Assembly: GCA_003427395.1 (NCBI GenBank)
Contig: BFEA01000396.1
Span: forward strand, 1,336,120 to 1,377,595
DNA length: 41,476 bases
Reading direction: 5' to 3'
From: Chara braunii
Taxonomy: Eukaryota > Streptophyta > Charophyceae > Charales > Characeae
Within the stretch, counting starts at the first letter, position 1. Each line of letters begins with the position of its first letter. Positions 1-11,159 of this stretch are shown one piece after another. The notes beneath the pieces are model-generated. The model saw only the letters and a program-made list of their open reading frames with translations, did not search any database and was not told the origin of the DNA. Made by a program: the position numbers and the translations under genes.

Positions 1-376
1 CCCCCATGGATGGATGGATGGGGATGGATGGATGGATGGGGATGAATGGATGGATGGGGATGGATGGATGGGGATGGATGGATGGGGATGGATGGATGGA
101 TGGGGATCCATCCATCCATCCATCCATCCATCTATCCATATGGATCGATGGATGGATGGATGGATGGATGGATGGATGGATGGATGGATAGAGGGATGGA
201 TGGATGGATGGATGGATGGATGGATGGATGGATGGATCGATCGATGGATCGATGGATGGATCGATCGATGGATGGATCGATGGATCGATGGATGGATCAA
301 TGGATCGATGGATCGATCGATCGATGGATGGATGGATCGATTGATCGATCGATCGATCGATTGATTGATTGATTGA
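1..376. repeat. GGAT/GATC tetranucleotide microsatellite
   Basis: Nearly pure GGAT units, with GGGGAT variants at the left and GGATCGAT or GATT variants toward the right. From about 105 to 137 the same unit appears on the opposite strand (CCAT/ATCC) before switching back. Open frames here encode only MDGW-type repeats and are not genes. Confidence 0.95.
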
Positions 377-1230
<854 letters not shown>

Positions 1231-2290
1231 GGAGGAGGACGAGGGGGGACACCTACCGGGGGGTTCGAAGCTCCGCTGACGTGGAAGCTGCGCGGGGTCG
1301 AGCGACGACGACGGGGCAAATGTTCACTCGAATTCGAACGGGGGACCCGACTGCCCCTTTCCGCCAGGCCACCCGTGCTGTTCCCCGCCCCCCGAACACC
1401 CCCCCACTACGGCCCCAAGACCCCCCAGACCCTTGGAGGCCCGGTAACGCCCGATGGGCGAACGCGTTCGCTTCCCGTTCAGGCGAACGGCCGAACGTGT
1501 TCGGACGTTCGGAGAACTCCCGAACATGTTCGCTGCGCTACGCAGGTTTTGCTTTTGTCTCTGTCCTCTCTTTTTCCGTGTTTTTCTCCAAGTACATTTG
1601 GGATGTTAGCGCCCGGTAGTTCGAGCCTCGGCAAGGCTCGGCATACCGGTCGGCCAATGCTCAGACTTGATAGCTGGGCCAAGTACTGGTGGTTTAATGC
1701 GTTAGCGAGGAGGGGGGGGGGGGGATTAAACAGAAAATCCGTGATTTTATATAGTGAAAGATAGTAAATGTTACTAGTCTCTCAGCAGTTGACATCTGGC
1801 ACCTGGTTCAGTCTGTGCAAAGAGGTCTATTCCCGTTTCCAAACAACCTGCACAATCAATCCTCTGGAAACAGAGCAATCAATGCTGGCAGGCATCCTTC
1901 TCAATGATTTTCCTGACATTCTCCTGATTCATCCTGATTCATCCTGACTCTTTCAGTGTAAGGGACGCTGGACTCGTTCTCCAGCAGGTGACTCTCCTCC
2001 CCGGGTGCTAGTGATGACTGCTCTTACCAGCAGCACTAGCACAGCTGGGGGTGTCTTAAAAAAAAAAGAAAAAAAAAAAAGAAAGAAGTTCATCGATGTG
2101 CTTGAAAAGTATGATAAAACCCGTCATAAAGTCTTTTGTACCTTAGATGCATGGCAATAAAATTGTACCACCCCCCAAATTCTGTGACAAAGTGATGTAA
2201 AATATGTGGTCAAGAGGACCACAAAAGGCAAAGAAATGTGTTACCTACCAAAATTTGAGTAAACAAAACATCAGAAGTCACCAAAATCAT
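1231..2290. other. Non-coding stretch, GC-rich then mixed
   Basis: GC-rich DNA up to about 1720 ends in a G run (1712-1724). The rest is unstructured, with an A-rich run at 2060-2086. The 189-codon plus-strand frame (1195-1764) begins inside the microsatellite, is low-complexity at its start and resembles no family I know. The only clear structure is the palindrome cluster listed separately. Confidence 0.6.
1458..1532. repeat. Cluster of GAAC...GTTC palindromes
   Basis: GCGAACGCGTTCGC (1458-1471) and CGAACATGTTCG (1521-1532) are perfect palindromes. Between them, CCGAAC-GT-GTTCGG (1491-1504) forms a 6-bp stem. The segment ending TGCGCTACGCA is similar to 15165-15215 inside a transposon-like insert, so it is probably a dispersed repeat. 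Protein-binding sites are possible but not shown. Confidence 0.6.
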
Positions 2291-2299
2291 TTTGAAAAT

Positions 2300-2662
2300 A
2301 AGAGTTTCAATTTTATTCAAAAATATAAAATGTCCATTTTGATGAAATCGCGGTCTACAGTTTCAAATGATGCAAATGTGTGATATGCCAGAGTGGGCAT
2401 ATCATCAGAACAACCTATGACCAGCATCCTCAAGCATCCAAATTCTAGTCCAGCCCCACACATACAGACTAAATCTCTTTGGCAGTGCAGGCAGTGTCTG
2501 TAGTCCCTACCGTGCACCCACCCAAGGTAAATGTGTGCATGTCGGTCAACGCCCACCAGTGTCCATGCGCGAGGTTGCCAGGTTTTGAACCCATAACCCT
2601 TAACGACAATTATGAGCATTTCCAATCAGTGCTCTACCCACTGAGCTGATGGGCTCTGTGAC
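2300..2662 (-). mobile_element. tRNA-derived SINE-like element, copy 1
   Basis: On the minus strand the head reads like a tRNA. An A-box-like TCAGCTCAGTGGGTAGAGC lies at about 2627-2652 and a B-box-like GGGTTCAAAACC near 2580-2592. After the head comes a non-tRNA body of roughly 250 nt, ending in AT-rich DNA near 2300. This matches the usual SINE plan of a pol III promoter head, an unrelated body and an A/T-rich tail. I could not fix the parent tRNA or the target duplication. Confidence 0.65.
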
Positions 2663-2890
2663 ACCCTTTTCAGCCTTTTGCCAGTGTCCTCAGGCAAGTT
2701 GAGGCAGTTATAGTCCAGCCCTAGACATGCGGACTAAATCTCTTTGGCAGTGCAGGCAGTGTCTGCAGTCCTTACCGTGCACCAACCCAAGGGAAATGTG
2801 TGTGTACAGGTGTACATCAGTCAACGCCCTCCGGTGTCCACAATAAGCATTTCCAATCGGTGCTCTACCCTGAGCTAATGGGCAAAACAG
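2663..2890 (-). mobile_element. SINE-like element, copy 2 lacking the B box
   Basis: This copy shares its body with copy 1: the block around AAATCTCTTTGGCAGTGCAG occurs at 2469-2488 and again at 2736-2755, with matching flanks. Its head reads ATTAGCTCAGGGTAGAGCACCGATTGGAAATGCT in shortened form on the minus strand (about 2846-2882). The segment corresponding to the B box of copy 1 is missing. The two copies lie head to tail. Confidence 0.6.
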
Positions 2891-4649
2891 GCTCCAAAAC
2901 GAGATCATAGACGATCCCATTGGCCAGAGGCGACAATTGCCGGCCGGGACAGGACTCTCTGAAAGCAGAAGATAGCATTGCAAACACAGCTTGGACATCA
3001 AGAGGGTCGAACAACAGTCTGACTCATCCACTGGGCATCTACATCTGAGGGGAACAGTCTACCAACACAACGACACACACACACATGCATGTACCACAAT
3101 AAAGTTTAAACCACCAGTACATGGCCCCAGGCAACTTGAGAACCAGTTTTGAGCCTCTCCAAAAATTTAGGAGGCTGAGCGCTGTAGATAAAATGAATCG
3201 GTGGTGGGCGGCCTCGCACAGGGGCCCCCAGCCGATAGCTGGCATGTACTGTCAGTACTGATGCTTTAACACTCTCAACTGCACCACACATCACAACACA
3301 GCACAAGGGCCCCTCCACCATGCAACCTCACACTATCCACCAATGAATGCCAACAGCACACACACACTTTACATATTAATCGCACAGCAGAAGACACAGC
3401 AACAAGCTCAGCGGTAGCAACTGGTAGTCAAACTGTTTACAAGCACAACAGAAACGAGTCTGACAGAACAGTGGGCCGGTCACCGCCCGGGTTTCTCATA
3501 CATTCTATAGCATCATGTTCACATTGTTTACATTGCTTACAGTGTACTCTACAGGGATGCTGGACCCAATTTCCAGCAGGTGCAGCTCAGCACCAATAGA
3601 TGGAGCCTTCAACACAGGGACCCACTTAAAGGGGATGCTCTTATCACCTCGTTAAGTGGGCACCCCAAGCTGAAGTTGAGGGTAAAAAAAAAAAAGTAAT
3701 AGTAATGCGCGGCTCAAGGCCTCTATGTGCCCTACTGGGCCCTATTTTCTGTACAGTCGGCCGCCCTAAGTGAAGGCAGGCCCGACCCAGGGCCTACAGG
3801 CCTATTTTTGGGGTCACCACGCAACTGGGTAAATTCAGGCAGTTGCACCGTGCCAGTTGGTTGAGAGCGCCCAGGCCCAGGCTTCCTCTTTCGTATGCAA
3901 CTCAGGCAGGCCCTAGGCCAGATACGCAGCATGGACCGAACACAGGCCGAGGACAGTTGGACAAGGGCAACCACCAGAGGCAGGGCCTGATTCGTTTGGA
4001 CTGGGGCACAGCCTCTCTGGGCCTACCAGAAGCTTCTGGGCAGGGGCCCAGCGCAGCCAGGCATTACGCAGCAGACATGCAATTTCCATTTAGGAAGTTG
4101 CCTGCCCACGCATTCGGCATTCGGGCACTGGCTGCATGCTGCGCAAGCGCTGCTGCGCTATACGCTGGCCAGCACTCATGCGCTCACGGGCGAGCTGGAA
4201 GGAGCAGCCAGCCATAGCTGAGCTGCGCTGCTGTCTGCTGGATGGGGCGTATGATGGTCCTTCACTTAGGGTGCACGTGGCATCTGTGAGTGGGGGATCG
4301 AGGTTGTGAGTGATACGAGAGACATACCTGGTGCTTGAGGCGAACAGCATTGGCCGAGATCTGCTCGTACTTCGGGGAGCTGTTGACGTCACCAGCAGCA
4401 TTGTAGATAGGCTAGATAGGATCTGCCATTTGTAGTCTGGGGGCAGAGCGCCAGATAGGATGTCGACATTGGTTCTTTGTTGATGATGATGAGACTATTC
4501 CAACATTGTCACTTATGAGCTTGTGCTGTGCTCTTATTTGTTGGAACTCGTGTTGCAATTCTGCTTTTGGTTCGAGATCACGACTATCTGGTCACATGTG
4601 TATGATGCTGCTTGGTTTCTGAAGTTCGCTATTGCTCATTTTGCTTGCA
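2891..4649 (+). other. Non-coding; right part probably the 5' LTR of element Z
   Basis: No gene is visible; frames of about 100-125 codons here have no recognisable motif. An A run lies at 3684-3695. The right end reads TTGCTTGCA and is followed after 3 nt by a canonical primer-binding site, so an LTR should end at 4649. Its start cannot be found because the matching 3' LTR is not in view. Confidence 0.5.
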
Positions 4650-4652
4650 ATT

Positions 4653-4664
4653 TGGTATCAGAGC
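4653..4664 (+). promoter_or_regulatory. Primer-binding site (initiator-Met tRNA), element Z
   Basis: TGGTATCAGAGC is the standard plant retrotransposon primer-binding site, complementary to the 3' end of initiator methionine tRNA. It sits 3 nt after a CA dinucleotide, as expected just inside a 5' LTR. It opens the plus-strand element whose gag and pol remains lie to the right. Confidence 0.85.
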
Positions 4665-5971
4665 TGTGGTACGGTGTGCTCATATGGCGCTTGTCTTCTG
4701 CCTAAGCGGTACATGCACGCGGTCTGCTGAGTGAGCGGCCGTGGGAGGTATGTAGTGAGGACGGCGAAGGCAAGTAGGGCGACCCAGGAGGTGAGGGGTA
4801 TCGCCAGGAAGGCTACGTGAATAATATTGGGTGTTCGCAGTGTGATGAGAACTATCTGAATATTGGGTGTTCGCAGTGTGATGAGAACTATCTGATGTGC
4901 AATTGATGTGGAAGTGGAACGATGGTGTAATGCTGGTTGTGCCGAAGCAGCGATTGGTCATCACAATCGGCATCAGGTCATTTGGTGAGAATATCTGTGG
5001 TTGGGGGCAGCTATTTTGAGGTACGTTGCACCTAACCTTATCTACCCTCTTCGATACTTCTTACCGTGAGGATGTGTGTTATGTCTTGAGAGTCCTCTCA
5101 TGTGATGAGTTGTGTGCGCTCAACCTTGAGAGCCGACAGTGTTCACGTGGAGCATCTGGAAGGAGAGGGCGGAGCTATCTGAAGGACCATGGACGAAGCA
5201 CTGGGTCACGGTCACCATGCCAACCCACCGGGAGTAGAGCACGCATGCTTTGCTGCTTTGTCCTTTGTCTACCTGTTGCGCTTATAGATGGGTTGTTAGG
5301 GGCAGGCCAGCCCTACAGGGGAGACGAGTACCGTACGTCTATAAATAAACACTCGCGCGGTACCTTCCATTGGCTGTGATCGTCGTCCTATCTGTGACGT
5401 TAAAGAATTCATGAGGGCTAAGGGGGCCGTCCTTAAACGCCTCCTGAGTCTTGATCATTCAATCGGTCGGTGTAAGGCTCGCTGCACGTGAGGATAAACA
5501 AGGTGTGGGACTGGTCAACTCAGCATAACTCGGGCACAGGGGTGGGCCGTGTGCACACCTTTAGACACGCACGCTATTCCGGATTGCTCAGGGACGCTTA
5601 CGACAAGAAACATTCAAGAAGAACCGAGGGAGGGGTAGATTCCAGGTGATAAGTTTGGGAAAGATTCCACTCTGCAAACAACCAACCAAATGATTCTATT
5701 TTTATTTTGATTAGTTAGATGTACAACCATTAACATCTGACAACGAGCATAGGGAGAATTGTTCTCTGTTCATTGTGCTTTCTGTTTGTGAACTAGTCAA
5801 AGTAGAAATAGTTTCGTTTGTACGAATCTGAGTTTACCTGTTAGACCCAAATGTGTAGTCTCTTACATAGCCACCGATTATTGATTTTATTTATTTTAAA
5901 TCAGTCTGTACATCATGTTGTGGTAGGCATCGAGAGTGTCCTAGTGCAGACAGTGTACAATGTTGTAGTCT
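4665..5971 (+). other. Leader region of element Z
   Basis: About 1.3 kb separates the primer-binding site from the first gag-like frame. It has no long ORF with recognisable motifs. A two-copy 35-bp tandem repeat lies at 4826-4895, and a TATA-like TATAAATA at 5340-5347. The right half is AT-rich. The unusual length suggests an untranslated leader or an unrecognised insertion. Confidence 0.45.
4826..4895. repeat. Two-copy 35-bp tandem repeat
   Basis: A unit containing ATTGGGTGTTCGCAGTGTGA and ending in GAACTATCTGA occurs twice back to back. Read on the plus strand, each copy encodes NIGCSQCDENYL, giving a repeated Cys-x2-Cys. The frame hits a stop soon after, so coding use is unproven. Confidence 0.8.
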
Positions 5972-6625
5972 ATGAGTGACAGGGAGGTCCCACAACTGGA
6001 CGATAGGATCTTGCGATTGGCAAGATGCCCGATAGCCAACTTAGAATTAGGACCAGAGTGCGACAAACACCTGTTCCGCAAGCAGAGAGAGAGACAGCAG
6101 CAGCAGCGGACGGTTAGGGCCGCAGAGGCAAGCAGGGCATTAGCGAGCGAGGCCACTACTTCAGTAGCCATGGCAACTGCTGCGCAGCAGAGCTCTCAGG
6201 CTAGTAGCTCAGGGACTGTAGGGTCAACGGTCGCACAGACCCTGAGTCAGTCCACTAGCGTTATGGCAAGCCAGCCGATAGTGTTGACCACCGAGGAGGT
6301 CACCATACAAGGAGCAGCTATTCGCGAGGCACAACTACAACAGGCGTTAGGAGAGATCAATGGAGAGAATGAGAAAATGATTAGAAGAATAGCCAGGATA
6401 CAGCGGAGACAAGCGGACGTTAGTGAGTTAGAGGAGATGGATCTGACGCACATGGATGATAATATGAGGACCCTACGGACTGTCCTGCTAGATGTAGTAG
6501 AAATGCAGGACCACCAGACGACCCTTCTACAGGACATCCAACAGAGTCTGGTCGTATGGGTCTCATGGGCGCAGGGGCGCAGGCAACTCCATCGCCGTCG
6601 GGGCCCGGTGCCTGACCTGTTGTGA
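5972..6625 (+). pseudogene. Element Z gag, N-terminal part
   Basis: A 217-codon frame rich in Gln, Ala, Ser and Thr is followed by a charged, probably coiled-coil stretch (residues about 115-200: repeated Glu/Arg/Ile/Leu, then LTHMDDNMRTLRTVLLDVVE). It starts at ATG 5972, which follows no obvious promoter. Its position, between the primer-binding site and a typical capsid-like gag domain 230 nt downstream, supports the N-terminal part of a Ty3/gypsy gag. The stop at 6625 and the frame change before 6859 mark it as decayed. The N-terminal assignment rests on context, not on a motif. Confidence 0.55.
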
Positions 6626-6858
6626 GTCCTCCTCCTTTTGTCCCTCCGGTGACTGGACTATCCTCACATGTCTCTCCAGTATGGGTCCAAGCCGTTTCCT
6701 TGAGTATGCCTTTGACATGTGGGTTCTCATCAGGTCCTATTGTACAGGTTTCTATACAGGCAATGTATTCCTAACCTCCGTTGTAGGTTGTCGTAATCGG
6801 GCAACCTGTTGTCTCGCAGCCAGCACAGCCGCAGGGTACACACCCTGAGCAGCAGCTA

Positions 6859-7694
6859 GTGCACCAGCTTGGTCCCCAAGGTCCACAGCCTGGAGTGGGA
6901 CAGGTATCGGGACAAAGCCAGTGGGTCCCGAAGACGGTCATCGCCTCCCCCAAACCCTTTTCAGGGGACAAGAGGGGTGAAGACCTCGACACATGGTTGA
7001 GGTCAGTGCCAGTCTATGTTAAATGTAAATTGACCTTGCCGCACGAGGAAATGTTTGTGGTCGCCTCCTATTTAGAAGGGAGTGCAACAAGATGGTTGAG
7101 TGGTTTAGTGCAGCTACAGGGATACGGTCATGACTTCCGCGTTTGGGCAGTTAACCAGAAACTGGAGGACTTCCTTAAGCTGGTGGAAGAAAGGTGGCAT
7201 GATCCTCAGGACGCTCGAAAGGCCACTGATGTGATCCTGACTATGAACAACAGACAATTCAAGTCAGTAAGGGAAGCCACAGGCGCAGTAGAGCATCTGA
7301 TCCGTGTTCCTGGAGTACGCTACGACCCTCTGGTCTTACACATTGCATACTTGAGATGTTTTCCTTCGCCTCTCAGGAATCGGTTGGCAGGTGAGGTCAA
7401 CATCAATATGCACAACTTTCCTTCGTTCAGCAAGAATGCCCTAGACCTAGAGGCAAACATAGGCATGGGCATACACCCACGACGAACGGTACGAAGAAGG
7501 CACTGCCTCACAACTGCGAGGCGAAGGGCCACATAATGTTTGTCGACAACGATGGTTCTACCATCGAGTTAGAAGTCGATTTCTAGGCGGGAGCGGGTTC
7601 AGAGGCGAGCAGCGTAGAAGTTTCAGGGGGTGGAACAGTCGCTGACTCTGTCAAGAAAGGTAAGGCGACCGGTAGACCCCATGAAGGTTCCCGG
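6859..7694 (+). pseudogene. Element Z gag, capsid domain, interrupted by Y
   Basis: Residues 27-200 of the 225-codon frame resemble the retrotransposon gag (capsid) domain: KPFSGDKRGEDLDTWLRS, then YLEGSATRWL, then an FLKLVEERWHDP-type helix. In retroelements this domain forms the virus-like particle around the RNA. After the stop at 7536 an Arg/Gly-rich remnant is readable in other frames up to 7694, where element Y is inserted. The gag zinc knuckle resumes at 15888 on the far side. There are several frameshifts, so it is non-functional. Confidence 0.8.
7691..7694. repeat. Target-site duplication of Y, left
   Basis: CCGG directly before the TGTCG terminus; the matching CCGG is at 15888-15891. 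Removing one copy and Y leaves the Z gag reading frame continuous toward the zinc knuckle. Confidence 0.7.
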
Positions 7695-8286
7695 TGTCGA
7701 GCGCATCGGTCCGGCACCGCACCAGGGCACCGCGGGACCCTCCCGGCCGCGTCACACAGGAGTTGGTTAAAATCCTTTGTCGTAAATATACATGTGGAGC
7801 TTTCGCAAGCCGCTCCGGCCGAGTGCGCAAGCCATACCTCCCGCGAGCCCCTACGACAGGATAGGGCCTACGCGAGGCACGACTTACCTCCACCTTACGG
7901 GAACTGTCACCTCCCTTCGGTGGACGTATCCCCGCCGAGCTACCAGTCCACAGTACAAAAGTTAATCAGTTGCAATCGCATAGGTGGACCAGCCGAGGGT
8001 GTTCCTCGTTCGCTGTAGCATAGGGGGTACGAGTGGTAATACGCCTCTATCGGACCCGCACGCGAACCGACATCTTGGGGGGCGGAAGTCCCAAGCGCGA
8101 TTCGAAGTCGGTCGACTAGGACGCGTCTCACACACCACGCGCACACCACTTTACGAACCCAAAAACAAAACACACACACATACAACACGACACAACACAA
8201 ACAACGCGACAACGCTCCTAGCCCCTCGGTAGCCAACCCATAACTTTCCGATGCGGAAATCGGGTGGGCGTCACGCGCGAGACCTA

Positions 8287-8295
8287 GTATAAAAC
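8287..8295 (+). promoter_or_regulatory. TATA-like box upstream of small ORF
   Basis: AGTATAAAA lies about 60 nt before the ATG at 8356 and in a plausible position for a TATA box. It is a sequence match only. It lies on the strand opposite to the inferred LTR polarity of Y. Confidence 0.3.
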
Positions 8296-8355
8296 CGTGC
8301 AGACGCAGGGCTAACTCATATCGACTCACAATGCAAGCGTACGCAAGCAGTCGCA

Positions 8356-8553
8356 ATGATGGCGTACTATGTAGTGCCCATAATCAAGCGATCCCTCGTG
8401 GATCTGAGTACCGCTTATGATACTCAAGTGTCATACTCGAAGTGTCGTGCGGGTCTAATCCCTCACGACATTGCACGACTGAAGGAATACTCGTGCATCC
8501 GCCGCGAGACCTCCGACCTTTGGTTTGAGCGTCTCAGGAGGCAAGGCAAATAG
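8356..8553 (+). CDS. Unrecognised 65-codon ORF in Y
   Basis: The frame starts with two Met codons (MMAYYVVPIIKRSLVDL) and ends with basic residues (WFERLRRQGK). It has two cysteines and no motif that I recognise. A TATA-like box precedes it, and a 7-bp hairpin (CTCTGCA...TGCAGAG, about 8555-8589) follows its stop. Its composition is more protein-like than that of the surrounding frames, but it is short and antisense to the inferred LTR. It may be a chance frame. No function is proposed. Confidence 0.25.
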   Translation: MMAYYVVPIIKRSLVDLSTAYDTQVSYSKCRAGLIPHDIARLKEYSCIRRETSDLWFERLRRQGK

Positions 8554-9120
8554 GCTCTGCACGGGGGCAGATTCCTTCCCTGCAGAGTCTAGGGCTTGGG
8601 ATGTTCTGGACAAGGACCTTGAATCCCGGCCCAGGACCAATGTCCGACTATAAAAATCTTCTCCTTTCTCTCAGGACACAATCTGGTTAACCCTTATGCA
8701 CAATCCCAGTAGGCTGCACGAAGCACTCGAGACATATATATACACATATATAGAGAGAGGTTTATTTATATAGGACGATCACTTCTCACAGTCACAGTGG
8801 GGCTCCTCTCAGCCATATATGTATGTAATCGCAGGCAATCACATCCAGAGTCCGAGCCACAAACGCACCAGCAATCACATCAAAGATTCATCCAGAAGTC
8901 AACGCATTACACGGGGTCAACTTCAACCGTTTCTTGCACTCATACCCCTCGCTTTAGCCATACAAGCCTCACTCACGCAACTCTTAAATAAATACTCAGT
9001 ACTTTTGTTGGATAGCCATTCAATAAAGTCCAGGTGAAAACACAACAAAACAGTTCAATCACAAGGCAAAAGCCTTTAGTTTGAGTGGTAGGAGTGAATT
9101 GGAGTTGAATCGTAAACCGA
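8554..9120. other. Non-coding part of Y
   Basis: No supported gene. It contains an AT-dinucleotide stretch (about 8732-8756) and unstructured DNA. Confidence 0.5.
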
Positions 9121-9240
9121 CGAATCGGCGACCGACCTGTTATCAGTGATAACAGAAGATGATCCTCATGGGATCAAGCTGAATCTAGCCTAAATCCTGA
9201 AGCAAACGGTCAAGAGGCCTGTACACAAAACAGGTCAATC
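9121..9240. repeat. Group of short perfect hairpins in Y
   Basis: Three stem-loops lie close together: CTGTTATC/GATAACAG (9137-9144 with 9148-9155, 3-nt loop), TGATCC/GGATCA (9160-9165 with 9171-9176), and GGCCTGT/ACAGGTC (about 9217-9237, one G-T pair). They lie left of the larger array and may belong to the same family of structures. Confidence 0.5.
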
Positions 9241-9424
9241 CCCAGGCTAAACCTATAAGTCCATGGAAAATAATCCCCATATCACGATCCCACTTAAATC
9301 ACCTGAATTAACTAAGTCTGAATCTACCTATAAGCAGTGCCCAAAGCAAAGGTAGACCCTGACATAATCTCCCCTATTAAGGGTCGATCGCCAAAATCGT
9401 CATCTGTCAAAATATAATCTAACT

Positions 9425-9990
9425 CCTCTAAATCAAGAAAATTTCGGCAGTGCTTCCCGTAGGAAAAAGTGTCTTTTCAGAATTTATATAAGCCCAAGTA
9501 TGGAAAACAGAAATAGCCCTTGACTTTCCAAAGTCCAAATTGTCTAGCTCCCTAAATTAGCAAAAATTTGGGCAGCACTCCCTTTAGAAAAGGAGACTTC
9601 CCTGATTTTTTCCAAGCCATATATGAACTTTAGACATATTGAACTTTGGAAAACCAAAATTTGACCAACTCCTTGAATTTAGCAAAATTTGGGCAGCACT
9701 CCCTTTAGAAAATGAGACTTTCCAAATTTTTACTAAGTCGGATATAAGGAAACAGCAAGTCAAGTTTTGGCAAGCCAAAAGTTGACTAACTTCCCGAATT
9801 AGCAAAAATTTGGGCAGCACCCCCTTTAGAAAAGGAGGCTTTCCAAATTTTTACTAAGTCAAAAAGACAAGTCAGGTTTGGACAAGTCAAAATTTGACTA
9901 ACTCCCTGGATTTGTAGAAATTTCGGCAGCGCTTCCGTAGAGAAAGTAACTTGTCAAGATTTATACAAAGCCAAGTATAACAGAAGATCC
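9425..9990. repeat. Minisatellite of about 112-122 bp, five units
   Basis: Five head-to-tail units each contain an AAAATTTGGGCAGCACTCCC-like core, then CTTTAGAAAAGGAG and AATTTTTACTAAGTC-like segments. The cores start near 9438, 9556, 9679, 9801 and 9915. The outer units are the most diverged (TTTCGGCAG instead of TTTGGGCAG). No coding frame runs through it. Confidence 0.8.
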
Positions 9991-10264
9991 TAGAAAATGC
10001 GTGAATTGATCTAAGTAAAAAAAACCTAGCTCAGAAAATGCAGGAATTGAAACTAACTCTTATGGCTCTAGCACGTGGCGAGTGACTAAAGCAACTACCT
10101 ATCAAACTGAAACTCAGACCAAACAGTAGCCTCACTCAATCACATGCAGACCAAACCACAAAGGTAAGTACTCTCGTCATCCAAAGGTATACCTGAACAA
10201 ACAATAGTTCATGATCTCTCAATGATTTAACCCTTTAAACCTAGCTTACATTAGGCATAGGTCA

Positions 10265-11077
10265 GGCCGCGTGAACTTACAAAGCGCGCCCAACTTAGCC
10301 AGGCCTAAAGTCAGAATACCTAAACTTATAGAGCGTTCTGACTTGGCCAAGTATACACAAATAGAGGGCACAACTACTTTTCTCTTCCTTGGGCATATGA
10401 CTAGACCATTCTAGTCGCCCTGAACTGTTTAAGGATATCCAAATTATATATACCTGTTTTCATCCTTGTCTTCTAAGGCTGCATATGACCGGACTAACTT
10501 AAGTCCAGTCTGCCCCAACTTACCATCAATTTTATTCTTAGTTATACTCTCTTCAAGTTATGATACGCTATAATCAGACCACCTAAACTTATAGAACAGT
10601 CTTATTAACTCGTTCTTAGATAAAATAATAGTAAGGTATAGCCAAGTTATAACCATTGGGTTCCAGCATGTGCGAGGCTTTGAGCCAGGTCCCCTGAACT
10701 TACAGAAGGATCCAACTCTCTGCCCATTTTATTTCTCTCTAGACCATCATGTGCGTGGCATCGAGTCAAACCCCCGTAACTTACAGAAGGGTCGGCCCTT
10801 TGTCAGGTTCATTCTCTTGAAATAAAAGCAGAAAGAGATTGAGTCACCTGAACTTACAGAATGGCTCGGCCCCTTCGTTCAGAAACAGAGAAACTTAGGA
10901 AGACCCAAGAAACCAAGGCAACTCAGGGTGCCTAAACTTATAGAGCGCTCTGAGCTCCTAAAAAGTCAAACACAATCAAACCCCTCGCAAGTTAGAGGAG
11001 TCAAGTCACCTAAACTTATAGAACAGCCTGACCCTCCATGAGCAATCAGGCCCCCTAAACTTATAGAAGGGTCTGAC
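10265..11077. ncRNA. Array of hairpins with a conserved loop and changing stems
   Basis: A loop core close to CCTAAACTTATAGA or CCTGAACTTACAGAA recurs about ten times. Most copies are flanked by complementary arms that differ between copies. The clearest are AAGTCAGAA/TTCTGACTT (10308-10316 with 10336-10344), TAATcAGAC/GTCTtATTA (10571-10579 with 10599-10607), GAGTCA/TGGCTC (10841-10846 with 10862-10867), a 10-bp stem at 10922-10931 with 10945-10954, and TCAGGCCC/GGGTCTGA (11046-11053 with 11069-11076). Weaker members lie near 10265, 10688, 10769 and 11005. Stem pairing kept while sequence changes is what a structured RNA would show. The array lies just downstream, in the minus sense, of the TATA box at 11378. 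It could equally be a DNA repeat with a palindromic origin; transcription is inferred. Confidence 0.4.
10399..10510. repeat. Two additional hairpins within the array
   Basis: GACTAGA/TCTAGTC (10399-10405 with 10410-10416, loop CCAT) is bracketed by GGGC/GCCC. GGACT/AGTCC (10491-10495 with 10502-10506) is extended by GAC/GTC. Their loops differ from the main loop core, but they sit between its copies. Confidence 0.5.
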
Positions 11078-11159
11078 GCTCCATGCAAACCAAAAATAAA
11101 CAAAGCAGTGGGTCTCCCCAACTTATGCGGACTTCCCAGCCTTAATGACCCAATCAGCC

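Noticed and set aside
10265-11077. CRISPR-like array
   Set aside because: The repeated word lies in the loop, spacing is irregular, the flanks pair with each other, and the setting is a eukaryotic retroelement with no cas genes.
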